From: Bacteroidales bacterium UBA2800
GTDB lineage: Bacteria; Bacteroidota; Bacteroidia; Bacteroidales; Paludibacteraceae
Assembly: GCA_002351925.1 (NCBI GenBank)
Contig: DEHM01000023.1
Coordinates: forward strand, 41,380 to 96,854
DNA: 55,475 bases
Direction: 5' to 3'
Position numbers and translations under genes: made by a program. The notes below the pieces were generated by a model. It ran no database searches. It worked only from the letters and a program-made list of their open reading frames with translations, and was not told where the DNA came from. Below, piece by piece: positions 47,719 to 55,475 of the stretch; the first letter of the stretch is position 1, and every line of letters begins with the position of its first letter.

Positions 47719-49767
47719 ATGAAAACGAAAGTATCAATTATTCTTGTTTGCCTGACGATGATGGCAAGCAGCATGTACGCAACAGTCTATAACGGCGTGT
47801 GCGGAGAACATCTGACGTGGAGCTATGACACGGAGACGGCGCACATGACCATTGATGGCTACGGTGAGTTGAAGAATGTCGTCGATAGTCTCTGGTGGAA
47901 CAAACAGGTACTGCAGGCTTCGTCGTGGTCAACGAGTTATAAGACGTACTATCCGTATAACTCGTGTAAGACGATTTCGTTACCGGAAGGGCTGACGGGA
48001 TTCAGCGGTGCTACATTCCGGGATTGGTGGAACCTGACGGCGTGCGAGATCCCCGAAGGCGTGACAAAAATACCTGCTTACCTATTTGAGAGCTGCTACC
48101 AGTTAAAGGAGATCAAACTGCCTAACTCGGTGGACACGGTGGGACAATACGCCTTCAGCAACTGCACGACGATGGTAAAGTGCGATTTGGGCAAAGGGGT
48201 GAAATATATCGGTCAGATGGCCTTCCAGAACTGCTATCACTTGAACTCTGTCCGCTGGTCGGATTGTCTGGAGGTGATTGACGGCAGTATTTTTGACGGC
48301 GAACCCGATAGAGCGTCATACGACCAAAATAGTGTAGCCACTATTCCGCTTCGGGACACGCTGTTCTTCCCGGCGACGTTCCGCTCGAACAAACAGATCT
48401 CGTGGTGCTACCACGATAGTCCTGTTATTGTTTGGAACGCCAAGAACCCTCCGGCTTCTTCGTCGGTATTTTATAATCTTTACTGCTATTGGAGGGGCGA
48501 TTTTATCTTCGGCCCGGATGTGGAGTTTGTGCCGTCAGGTCTATGCCAGCAGGTACTCATGAAGAAAATCGTGCTGCCTGAGGGCTGTAAATATATCGGT
48601 TCAGGCGCCTTCTTGGGTAACAACAAGTTGGATACGGTTATCCTTCCTTCTACGCTGACAGCCATTCACCAAGAGGCTTTCAAGGGATGTACGAAGATTC
48701 AGCGAATCACCATACCTCAGAAAGTGAAAGCCATCAATTCTTCCATATTCAACGGGTGTTCAGCCTTGAGGCGAGTCGAGATACCGGATAGCGTCAGCAC
48801 TATCGGGGATAATGCCTTCTCGGGGTGTCCTAACTTGGATTCTATCGTACTGCCGAAAGAACTGACGATGATTGGCGGAAGTGCGTTCTCGGGGGTTAAG
48901 TTGCAAGATTCGCTGGTTATTCCCGACAAGGTAATCTCCATTGGCACGAACGCTTTTGAGAACTGGAGCGGTCTCAAGGAGTTGTCGATTGGCAAAAACG
49001 TCGTTCTCATCGGAGATAATGCCTTCAGGGGTGACAGCGCGATAACACATATTTCCGTCTGGGCGGCTACTCCTCCGGCAGTAAGCGAAGGAACATTGGC
49101 GGACATTCCGGACAGCGCTTTATTGAGTGTGTTACCTGATAGCCGCAAACTTTACCGCGAGCACCCGTATTGGGGGCGTTTCCGCATGAATGACACACCT
49201 GACTCCGCCATGATTCAGCGCTCCGTGACGGTCGATCCGGGACAGACGACGGCAGACTTCACCTGGCCGACAGACAGCGCGGCGCATAGTTATCAGATAG
49301 ACATATACAAGGACGGCGCGGTGTTCTGCAAACTGACGCTCGGCAACAGGGGACAGCTGCTGGCGATTAATTTCTCTGCGCCGAGACGAGAAATGTCAAA
49401 TTTGAAATCTCAAATCTCAAATGCTGACAACAGTCAGCCTTACACCCTCTCCTTTAAGGTGACGGGTCTGGATGAGGCGTCGCGGTACACGTATGTGCTG
49501 TCGGTTTTGGATGAGAACAACGCCCCGCTGCACGTCTATGTGGGAGATTTCGCCACCTTGGGTTATAGCGGAGAGTTGCAGTATGACGGCAACGAACTTA
49601 TCCCGACGCCACCAATCATTCCGGGCAATCCGGATGCACAAAATGTTGCTACGGGGATAGAAAAAACCGATTCGGGAGGAACGGAGCAAAAAGCGATTAT
49701 TGAAGGACGACTTCTCTTTATTACACCGCAAGGTACCTATGATATAACCGGAAAACGGATCGAGTAA
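47719..49767 (+). CDS. BspA-like leucine-rich surface protein (2)
   Basis: A 682-aa protein 9 bp after the first. The signal peptide MKTKVSIILVCLTMMASSMYA is followed by a HLTWSYDTETAHMTIDGYGEL entry segment, then LRR_5 repeats (NAFSGCPNLDSIVLPKEL and others), a fibronectin-like domain (TADFTWPTDSAAHSYQIDIY) and a C-terminal tail GRLLFITPQGTYDITGKRIE of the same kind as the previous gene. A CAAATCT heptad array encodes MSNLKSQISNAD in the C-terminal domain. The signal peptide is nearly identical at DNA level to that at 54835. Confidence 0.88.
   Translation: MKTKVSIILVCLTMMASSMYATVYNGVCGEHLTWSYDTETAHMTIDGYGELKNVVDSLWWNKQVLQASSWSTSYKTYYPYNSCKTISLPEGLTGFSGATFRDWWNLTACEIPEGVTKIPAYLFESCYQLKEIKLPNSVDTVGQYAFSNCTTMVKCDLGKGVKYIGQMAFQNCYHLNSVRWSDCLEVIDGSIFDGEPDRASYDQNSVATIPLRDTLFFPATFRSNKQISWCYHDSPVIVWNAKNPPASSSVFYNLYCYWRGDFIFGPDVEFVPSGLCQQVLMKKIVLPEGCKYIGSGAFLGNNKLDTVILPSTLTAIHQEAFKGCTKIQRITIPQKVKAINSSIFNGCSALRRVEIPDSVSTIGDNAFSGCPNLDSIVLPKELTMIGGSAFSGVKLQDSLVIPDKVISIGTNAFENWSGLKELSIGKNVVLIGDNAFRGDSAITHISVWAATPPAVSEGTLADIPDSALLSVLPDSRKLYREHPYWGRFRMNDTPDSAMIQRSVTVDPGQTTADFTWPTDSAAHSYQIDIYKDGAVFCKLTLGNRGQLLAINFSAPRREMSNLKSQISNADNSQPYTLSFKVTGLDEASRYTYVLSVLDENNAPLHVYVGDFATLGYSGELQYDGNELIPTPPIIPGNPDAQNVATGIEKTDSGGTEQKAIIEGRLLFITPQGTYDITGKRIE
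49390..49424 (+). repeat. Heptanucleotide array (CAAATCT) x5 inside BspA-like gene 2
   Basis: GAAATGT, CAAATTT, GAAATCT, CAAATCT and CAAATGC with exact period 7, in frame, inside the C-terminal beta domain. Confidence 0.85.
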
Positions 49768-49777
49768 GCAAGAATTT

Positions 49778-52700
49778 ATGACACGCGTATTTATGTGGAT
49801 AAATACTGTGCTGATAAGCATGGTATTAGGGGCAACCCATACCTCTGCGCAGAGTTTGATACCCTGGAGCGGAGGTACACAAATGCCCAATTTCAACGGA
49901 GAAATCTACACCATCCGGACTGCTGAAGAGTTAGCATGGATAGCCGCAGCAAGCCGCACGGATGATTTTGCGGGGAAGACCATTCTTCTCGCTTCAGACC
50001 TTGATTTAGGGGGAAACGGCTCTACTCCGCCGAGTTGGGAACCGATAGGCAGCGCAGCCAGACCGTTTCAGGGCGAGTTGGACGGAGCCAACCATGTGAT
50101 TTATAATCTGTACATGCTCTCTTCGCTCTTCCCTGCTGGCGCAGGACTGATTGCAGAAAGCGGGAACTCAGCGGTCGTTCACCATCTGGGTATCGCGCAG
50201 GGACAAATCATGACGGACGCTACCAGTAATGTCGGATGCCTCGCAGGAATCAACCGCGGACAGATACACCATTGTTTTAATATGGCGCAGATTATCGCGC
50301 ACAACGGTGATAACATCGGTGGTCTCGTGGGGACTAACTACGGCGGAATCAGCTATTCATACAACGCCGGGATCATCACCGACGGCAACAATCATGTAGG
50401 CGGATTAGTGGGCTATAACAAAGCCACCGCCGTTTTGAACAACTGCTACAACATAGGGTATTGCAAGGGAACCGACCATGTGGGCGCGCTATTCGGCAAG
50501 AACGAAGCGCCGCAGGGGAATCTGACGACGGTTTTCTTCGACCAACAGCTGACACGTATGTACGCCACCGGATACGGAGCCGCAGATCCCATCCTCACAG
50601 ACAACACCCAATACGCGATTGCCAAATCGTCCGATTTCATCGGGCTTTCAAGTCCTTACTATGAGTATCCGGAAGAGGAATGGAGGTGCTTTGCAGGAGG
50701 CTATGAGAGCCACCCGCAGCTGGTTTGTTTTTCCAACCACATTGCCTCGGAGCTTTCCGTCAAGACCGTCTTGCTGGATGCAGAGACCGTACCGATCATG
50801 CGTGCGGAAGGAGTGGGAGCTCCGGAAGAAGGAAACAAACCGCGTAATAGTATAGGTCTGGAGAGGATGAATAGTGCGGCCTTTGGTTCCGGAGATTGGT
50901 ACTCGCCGAGTCCGGATGTTATTTTTATTCCCAATCCCAAGGGTGCGTCGGCAGAAGTGAAACGGCCTTGCGGCAATCAGGAGGTGATCCTGACCATCAG
51001 TTGCGGTCCGGCAGTGAAGCAGGTGTACACGATTGTAAAGGGGTATGAAGCCTTCGATGCCGGCATCGTGACCGGAGTATATTCTGCCTGCTGGAATGAG
51101 GAGAATGTACGATTTAAGGACAAGAACAACAGCGGAAAGGAAGCCAGCGGCGGAAAAGACGACGAGCAGGACAACGGGAGTCTTTCATACCAATACACCA
51201 TCATCCGCGATACTGTTTTGGGGCATGATGAGAACGGTTTTCCGAATGATTTTGAACCCATAGATACTTTTTATATGTCGCAGCCGACGTACAAAGATTG
51301 GTCTATGCCGACAGACGTCCCGGGAGAATACGCCTTCCGCAGATATGTCCATGATACCAAATGCAAGACCGAATGGACGGCATCGAAAGGCGGGACGGGA
51401 GAAGCAGAAGGAAGACTCTGTCTCTTTGTCCGCCGGAGGTTTGATCCGGGAGATTTGTACGAAGAGCCGGACACCCTATACGGATTACCGCAAGTACTGA
51501 CGATACACAGTAAATCGGATGCTACCGGCGGAGGGGGCAAGTTTGAGTATGTATGGAAGATGGAGCATGCCGTACTGGATACGGCGAGTCAGAGTTGGGA
51601 TAAAGTAGAAGAAGACACGCGCGAACCGCTTTATATAGGTTCCTCCAAAGTAAGTACAGCTTCTTTTGATTACACCTTCAAGGAAGCCGGAGAATACACA
51701 TTCTACCGGAAGGTCAGCGAAGCAACCTGCCAAGCATTACCCCTATCATGCGAGCACGCGCACAAAGTAGTGGCCTTTAATACGATCCATCCGGGGAAGA
51801 TAGAATCCTACGAACGCGAGTTATGCACCCCTGTTTGTACAGATACCGTCCGGGAGACTGAAACTGTAACCGGAGGAAACGGCATTTATACCTACCGATG
51901 GCTTTGCAACGACGTCGTTATTCCCGAGAGCGATACCACGGAACTGGAGATAGCACGTATTCCGATGATTAACGGTGAGAATTACGTGTTCCGCAGGGAG
52001 GTAAAGGACAATACCGGTTTGATGGACTGGACAGCCGCGGAAGGAGAAGTAGTCATTCATGTGTATAGTGCATATAACGCCGGTTCCATCGGGGAAATAG
52101 AGGAGCAGGTATGCCTGGAGAACGGGACGATACAGGAAGTAGAGATGCATATCAGCGATGATGAGAGTGCGAGCGGAGAAGGAGATTTCACGTATTGCTG
52201 GTTGTTGTACCGCGGAGGAGACGGAGAAGAACTTCTGGATACCTTACGGGTTAATTCGGCCTCTTTGGATACTACCATTACGCTGAGCCGTTACGGTCTG
52301 GCCGTGCCGGTAACGGTTTGCGTCAAGCGGGCCGTACAGAACTCCAGATGCGTGACCGAATGGCAACACTCGGCCAACACCGCCACGTGGAGACTTGGAC
52401 GAGCAGAGAAGCGAAGAAAGGTTGTCACCGTTTGTATGACCGACATGCCTTACCATGGTATATACTCCTTTGCCGACGGGACTACGAAGGAATACTCTTT
52501 CTCCGAGACAGGGGAAACAGTAGTGATGACCGACCGGACAGAGGAAGGTTGTCCGCTGGAAGTGAGTTTGGTTTGCCAAGTTACCCCGGTGCCCGTAGTG
52601 GATGTCAAGCCGGTGATCTCTATTTGCGAATCCGACGCCTCTATGGAGATACATTATGACATCCGTGAAGGCCACCCGGACCTATACGACCTGATCGTTT

Positions 52701-53299
52701 CCGAAAAAGCCGCAGCCTTAGGATTTGTCTCCATCTATGGGGAAGAGTTGCCTGCCGAAGGACCGATAGTAGTACCCATACCCGGCGAATTACCCATAAC
52801 TATGTTCGATTTCACCGTGCTCTTTTACGCATCATCGGCCGGAGAGAGCGAGTGCAGAGGTCTTCCTCATGAGATACAGGCTTCCATAGATCTGGACGGA
52901 TTGGTTCATCGTAAAGGAAACGATGTACTCTTCGTAGACAACAGCGGAAAGAATAATGACGCGGGCCTGACTTTTACCGCTTATCAATGGTATCGGAACG
53001 GAGAACGGATGGAAAACGCAACAGAGCAATTCTACTATGAGTACCTCGGTTTGAACGGTTACTACCAGGTAGAGATGACCGGGGATGACGGCATAGTCTA
53101 TCGTAGTTGTGTATACGAAATGCGACCTACCGAAGGATTAGAGGAAACAGCTGTCTTACCCGTCTGGAGCGAAGGAGAGACGGAGATTTATACTATGGAC
53201 GGCAGGAGATGCGTTCATGCCGATAAAAGCGGAATTTATCTCATCCGATGGCATGACGGGAAGACACAAATACAAATCCGTAAAATACTTATACCATGA
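49778..53299 (+). CDS. Large GLUG-repeat secreted surface protein
   Basis: An 1173-aa protein. The signal peptide ends near residue 25 (THTSAQS). An N-terminal domain (IYTIRTAEELAWIAAAS) leads into GLUG-type repeats (HVGGLVGYNKA, NIGGLVGTNYG) to about residue 250. Several PKD/Ig-like beta domains with paired Cys (for example SCGPAVKQVYT, TYRWLCNDVV) fill the rest. The tail EIYTMDGRRCVHADKSGIYLIRW resembles T9SS-type C-terminal signals. GLUG proteins are often adhesins or proteases in Bacteroidales. It overlaps the next gene (ATGA). Confidence 0.82.
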   Translation: MTRVFMWINTVLISMVLGATHTSAQSLIPWSGGTQMPNFNGEIYTIRTAEELAWIAAASRTDDFAGKTILLASDLDLGGNGSTPPSWEPIGSAARPFQGELDGANHVIYNLYMLSSLFPAGAGLIAESGNSAVVHHLGIAQGQIMTDATSNVGCLAGINRGQIHHCFNMAQIIAHNGDNIGGLVGTNYGGISYSYNAGIITDGNNHVGGLVGYNKATAVLNNCYNIGYCKGTDHVGALFGKNEAPQGNLTTVFFDQQLTRMYATGYGAADPILTDNTQYAIAKSSDFIGLSSPYYEYPEEEWRCFAGGYESHPQLVCFSNHIASELSVKTVLLDAETVPIMRAEGVGAPEEGNKPRNSIGLERMNSAAFGSGDWYSPSPDVIFIPNPKGASAEVKRPCGNQEVILTISCGPAVKQVYTIVKGYEAFDAGIVTGVYSACWNEENVRFKDKNNSGKEASGGKDDEQDNGSLSYQYTIIRDTVLGHDENGFPNDFEPIDTFYMSQPTYKDWSMPTDVPGEYAFRRYVHDTKCKTEWTASKGGTGEAEGRLCLFVRRRFDPGDLYEEPDTLYGLPQVLTIHSKSDATGGGGKFEYVWKMEHAVLDTASQSWDKVEEDTREPLYIGSSKVSTASFDYTFKEAGEYTFYRKVSEATCQALPLSCEHAHKVVAFNTIHPGKIESYERELCTPVCTDTVRETETVTGGNGIYTYRWLCNDVVIPESDTTELEIARIPMINGENYVFRREVKDNTGLMDWTAAEGEVVIHVYSAYNAGSIGEIEEQVCLENGTIQEVEMHISDDESASGEGDFTYCWLLYRGGDGEELLDTLRVNSASLDTTITLSRYGLAVPVTVCVKRAVQNSRCVTEWQHSANTATWRLGRAEKRRKVVTVCMTDMPYHGIYSFADGTTKEYSFSETGETVVMTDRTEEGCPLEVSLVCQVTPVPVVDVKPVISICESDASMEIHYDIREGHPDLYDLIVSEKAAALGFVSIYGEELPAEGPIVVPIPGELPITMFDFTVLFYASSAGESECRGLPHEIQASIDLDGLVHRKGNDVLFVDNSGKNNDAGLTFTAYQWYRNGERMENATEQFYYEYLGLNGYYQVEMTGDDGIVYRSCVYEMRPTEGLEETAVLPVWSEGETEIYTMDGRRCVHADKSGIYLIRWHDGKTQIQIRKILIP

Positions 53300-54720
53300 A
53301 ACGCATCGGAATCATCATTTTCTCCGTTTTCATCGCTGTTTGTACCGATGTTTCCGGTAAGCAGAAAGCACCGGAAGAGAAGCCCGTTCGTCATTATATA
53401 GATATCTACGGAGCCGGAGGCGTGAGTCATTGGAATTATCCGTTGACCGGAGGGGAAGTGACTATCGGAGGTGCTTTTTCTGCAGGCGCGGGATACACGT
53501 TCTTTTTTCTTCCCGGTATCGGCGTGCAGGCAGGATTGTCTTTCAGCCGCATAGCCTCATCAGCCCGACTAACCCAACTGATGGAATGGCGCGAATGGCA
53601 GGACGGCTCTGCTCTAACCGACTATATGGGCGAGACATATATCCATCGTACCGAACTTGATCATTGGCAAGAGAATCAGCAGGCCTATTTATTAGAGATA
53701 CCGGTAGGATTGCGGTTCAGGTATTTCAAGAACCGCGAGAGCCGGATCGGATTGCACGCCGCTGCCGGACTGAAAGTTGCTTTTCCCGTGATAGCGGGTT
53801 ATACCCGTGTCTCGGGAGATATCACCCACACCGGATGGTATGAGCAATGGCAACTATTGCTCCATGATCTTCCGGGCAGGTTTGAGACCGAGAGGTTCCG
53901 CGAACCACAGGAAGAAAGCATGGCTGACAGACTGCATATAATCAACGCAGAGGCCTACGCCGAGTTAGGAACCGCCATCCGGATCAACCCGCATCTTGAA
54001 CTCTACGTAGCGGCATTCGGGCAGATGATGATCAATGATTTCTGCGCTATTCAGCAAAATGAAAAAACCGCTTTGGGATTTCGAAACGAGACAAACCGAT
54101 ACGCGTTCATGAACGAATACCGGGGACTTATCGGCACGGATAAAACCGGTAGCAGCCACCCCTGGATGGTCGGCGTGAAAGCAGGTCTGTCCATATGGCC
54201 CGGAAAGACCGACAAAGAGAAGAAAAGAGAACTGAAGGAACTCCAGAAACAATTCCCGGAAATGGCCGCTAAGGAGGTCGTACATGATACCATCTACCTG
54301 CATGATACCATAGTTATCCGGAACACGGGATTGATTCACGACACCATCTGCTCCTCTCCACAAAAAAGATTAGATTCATTGCTGTCGGAAGCAGTAATAT
54401 GGTTCCATCTGGACGAATATATTCCGATCCTTGAGCCGGCATATATATTGGATTCCATAGCTGCGATGATGCATCGTCATCCAAGCCTGCGTATTCACGT
54501 TAACGGGCATGCTTGCCGGCTTGGAACAGAACGCTATAACCAACGTCTGGCCCTCCTGCGCGCCCAAGCGGTAGCCGCATTGCTGGTAGAAAAAGGAATC
54601 TCGGGAGACCGGATTTTCGTCTGGTCATACGGAGCCAACAAACCCTATAGATATAATTCCGAAAAACAATTATCCAAAGACCGCCGTGTCGAAATCATTC
54701 CCGATTTGAGGAAAAAATGA
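53296..54720 (+). CDS. OmpA-family outer-membrane protein
   Basis: A 474-aa protein with signal peptide (MKRIGIIIFSVFIAVCTDVSG), an eight-stranded-type barrel domain (HYIDIYGAGGVSHWNYPL to about residue 310), a linker with repeated HDTI (VVHDTIYLHDTIVIRN), and a C-terminal OmpA peptidoglycan-binding domain (HVNGHACRLGTERYNQRLALLRAQAV, then DRRVEII). It is last in the surface operon and likely anchors it to the cell wall. Coupled to the GLUG protein by a 4-nt overlap. Confidence 0.9.
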   Translation: MKRIGIIIFSVFIAVCTDVSGKQKAPEEKPVRHYIDIYGAGGVSHWNYPLTGGEVTIGGAFSAGAGYTFFFLPGIGVQAGLSFSRIASSARLTQLMEWREWQDGSALTDYMGETYIHRTELDHWQENQQAYLLEIPVGLRFRYFKNRESRIGLHAAAGLKVAFPVIAGYTRVSGDITHTGWYEQWQLLLHDLPGRFETERFREPQEESMADRLHIINAEAYAELGTAIRINPHLELYVAAFGQMMINDFCAIQQNEKTALGFRNETNRYAFMNEYRGLIGTDKTGSSHPWMVGVKAGLSIWPGKTDKEKKRELKELQKQFPEMAAKEVVHDTIYLHDTIVIRNTGLIHDTICSSPQKRLDSLLSEAVIWFHLDEYIPILEPAYILDSIAAMMHRHPSLRIHVNGHACRLGTERYNQRLALLRAQAVAALLVEKGISGDRIFVWSYGANKPYRYNSEKQLSKDRRVEIIPDLRKK

Positions 54721-54730
54721 TTTTTAACTC

Positions 54731-54761
54731 TTGCATATATCAAAAAAAAACAGTAATTTCG
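54731..54761 (+). promoter_or_regulatory. Promoter of the terminal surface-protein gene
   Basis: TTGC at 54731 and TAATTTCG at 54754-54761 with the A-run spacer. It gives a leader of about 67 nt before 54835. It starts 11 bp after the OmpA stop, so the OmpA operon has no separate terminator. Confidence 0.7.
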
Positions 54762-54834
54762 CAGGCATTTTTGTAGTAAAATCTGTAAAAAATAAGGTAT
54801 ATAGAATGTTTAAACTTGATATAAATATACGATC

Positions 54835-55475
54835 ATGAAAACGAAAGTATCTATTATTCTTGTTTGCCTGATTTGGATGGCAAGCAACATGTTTGCAACG
54901 GAAGGTGCATTGAGGGGTAAGTTTGCCATCAGCGCAACCGACACGATAGCTTTCTCGCGTGGCAACCTTCAGTACCAACCCAGTACGTCCACATGGCGTT
55001 TCGCCGAGAACCAGTGGGACTTTGTGGGTACAGCAAACGGACGTATCCGCAGCTACCAATACTCAACCGAAGGTTGGGTGTGGACTTACAAAGGCTGGCT
55101 CGATCTTTTTGGCTGGGGAACAGGCAATAACCCTACTGCTAGCACCTCTACCAATAGCAACTACGGCTCATTCACCGACTGGGGAAGAAATGCTATCTCC
55201 AACGGAGGTAAGAAAGCCAATCTTTGGCGTACGTTGACCAAAGATGAGTGGGACTACCTTTTCAGAGGACGCGAGAATGCTGCATCGCTTTATGCCAACG
55301 GCACCGTGAGTGGCGTGAATGGCTCTATCCTGTTACCCGACAACTGGGTGATACCAGCCGACTTGCATTTCAAGCCTTCCAATAGCACAGACTCCACTGC
55401 GGCTCCCAATAACTACACCGCAGATGAGTGGATGTTCATGGAAATGGCAGGAGCGGTATTTCTGCCGATTACGTA
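54835..55475 (+). CDS. Secreted surface protein, 3' end outside window
   Basis: 213 codons are visible from the ATG at 54835 and the frame is still open at the window end. The signal peptide MKTKVSIILVCLIWMASNMFA is nearly identical to that of the BspA-like protein at 47719, also in DNA. The mature part FAISATDTIAFSRGNLQYQP, then WRFAENQWDFVG and GWLDLFGWGTG, matches a Bacteroidales major-paralogous surface domain. Beyond the signal peptide it is unrelated to the LRR proteins. Own promoter at 54731. Confidence 0.8.
   Translation, partial: MKTKVSIILVCLIWMASNMFATEGALRGKFAISATDTIAFSRGNLQYQPSTSTWRFAENQWDFVGTANGRIRSYQYSTEGWVWTYKGWLDLFGWGTGNNPTASTSTNSNYGSFTDWGRNAISNGGKKANLWRTLTKDEWDYLFRGRENAASLYANGTVSGVNGSILLPDNWVIPADLHFKPSNSTDSTAAPNNYTADEWMFMEMAGAVFLPIT

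Noticed and set aside
49778..53299. GLUG protein as an IgA peptidase
   Set aside because: GLUG repeats are present, but I see no protease motif such as HExxH, so I leave the function open.

Overview
The window looks like chromosomal DNA of a Bacteroidota member, most likely an uncultured gut-type Bacteroidales. The evidence is the promoter form TTGC-N19-TAnnTTTG seen about a dozen times, weak ribosome binding sites, the RicT/PSP1-gldH-trmB order, and lineage-typical families (GldH, DUF3667, DUF4491, calycin-like lipoprotein, FloA/NfeD, BspA-type leucine-rich surface proteins, OmpA proteins with HDTI linkers). I cannot place the genus.

Layout. 1-5356 (+): the 5' end of a divergent tRNA, then a PfkB-family kinase, plsC, holB, a PSP1/RicT protein, gldH and trmB in a tight run. 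5363-8237 (-): nadA, corA, rsmA. 8418-14885 (+): a tightly overlapping set with an iron alcohol dehydrogenase, DUF3667, a YdeI-like protein, a DUF1295 membrane protein, msrA, carbonic anhydrase, a nitroreductase with a lipobox, a deleted glutathione peroxidase remnant and an MBL-fold hydrolase; it reads as a redox and stress group. 14900-18636 (+): a winged-helix regulator without a receiver domain, three 11-bp-spaced TTAAG repeats, a TonB-dependent receptor, a calycin-like lipoprotein and DUF4491. 18737-27646 (+): DUF389, a patch of fused gene fragments, DUF4153, a beta-barrel, a BASS transporter, a second TonB receptor, a HAD nucleotidase, glutathione peroxidase and an exported flavodoxin. 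27647-28008: tRNA-Met and a decayed tRNA copy. 28009-35521 (-): nucleoside kinase, priA, tdk, recJ, nitrilase-type amidohydrolase, floA, nfeD. 35686-38001 (+): topA, followed by tRNA-Pro and two decayed tRNA-Pro copies. 38508-45303 (-): two small cytosolic proteins, an LTA-synthase-type sulfatase, three lipoproteins and a TPR/HTH membrane regulator. 45469-55475 (+): large secreted surface proteins (two BspA-like, one GLUG-repeat), an OmpA protein and a further surface protein cut by the window end.

The most unusual signals are not genes. First, downstream of both complete tRNA genes there are broken copies of the tRNA 3' half, and each carries a 40-41 bp insert at the same place in the T-loop. 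The two inserts share their ends and a central 8-mer and look like two hairpins. Second, at least eleven loci carry a short array of a heptanucleotide, usually about four copies. Each locus has a different heptamer, placed either exactly in the gap between two genes or inside a conserved gene. Third, there are two 'graveyards' where gene fragments are joined by deletion, one of them a glutathione peroxidase whose intact paralogue lies 13 kb away. Fourth, a hairpin-unit family fills a 500-bp gap near 43.5 kb, and an orphan promoter points into the 3' end of the sulfatase gene.
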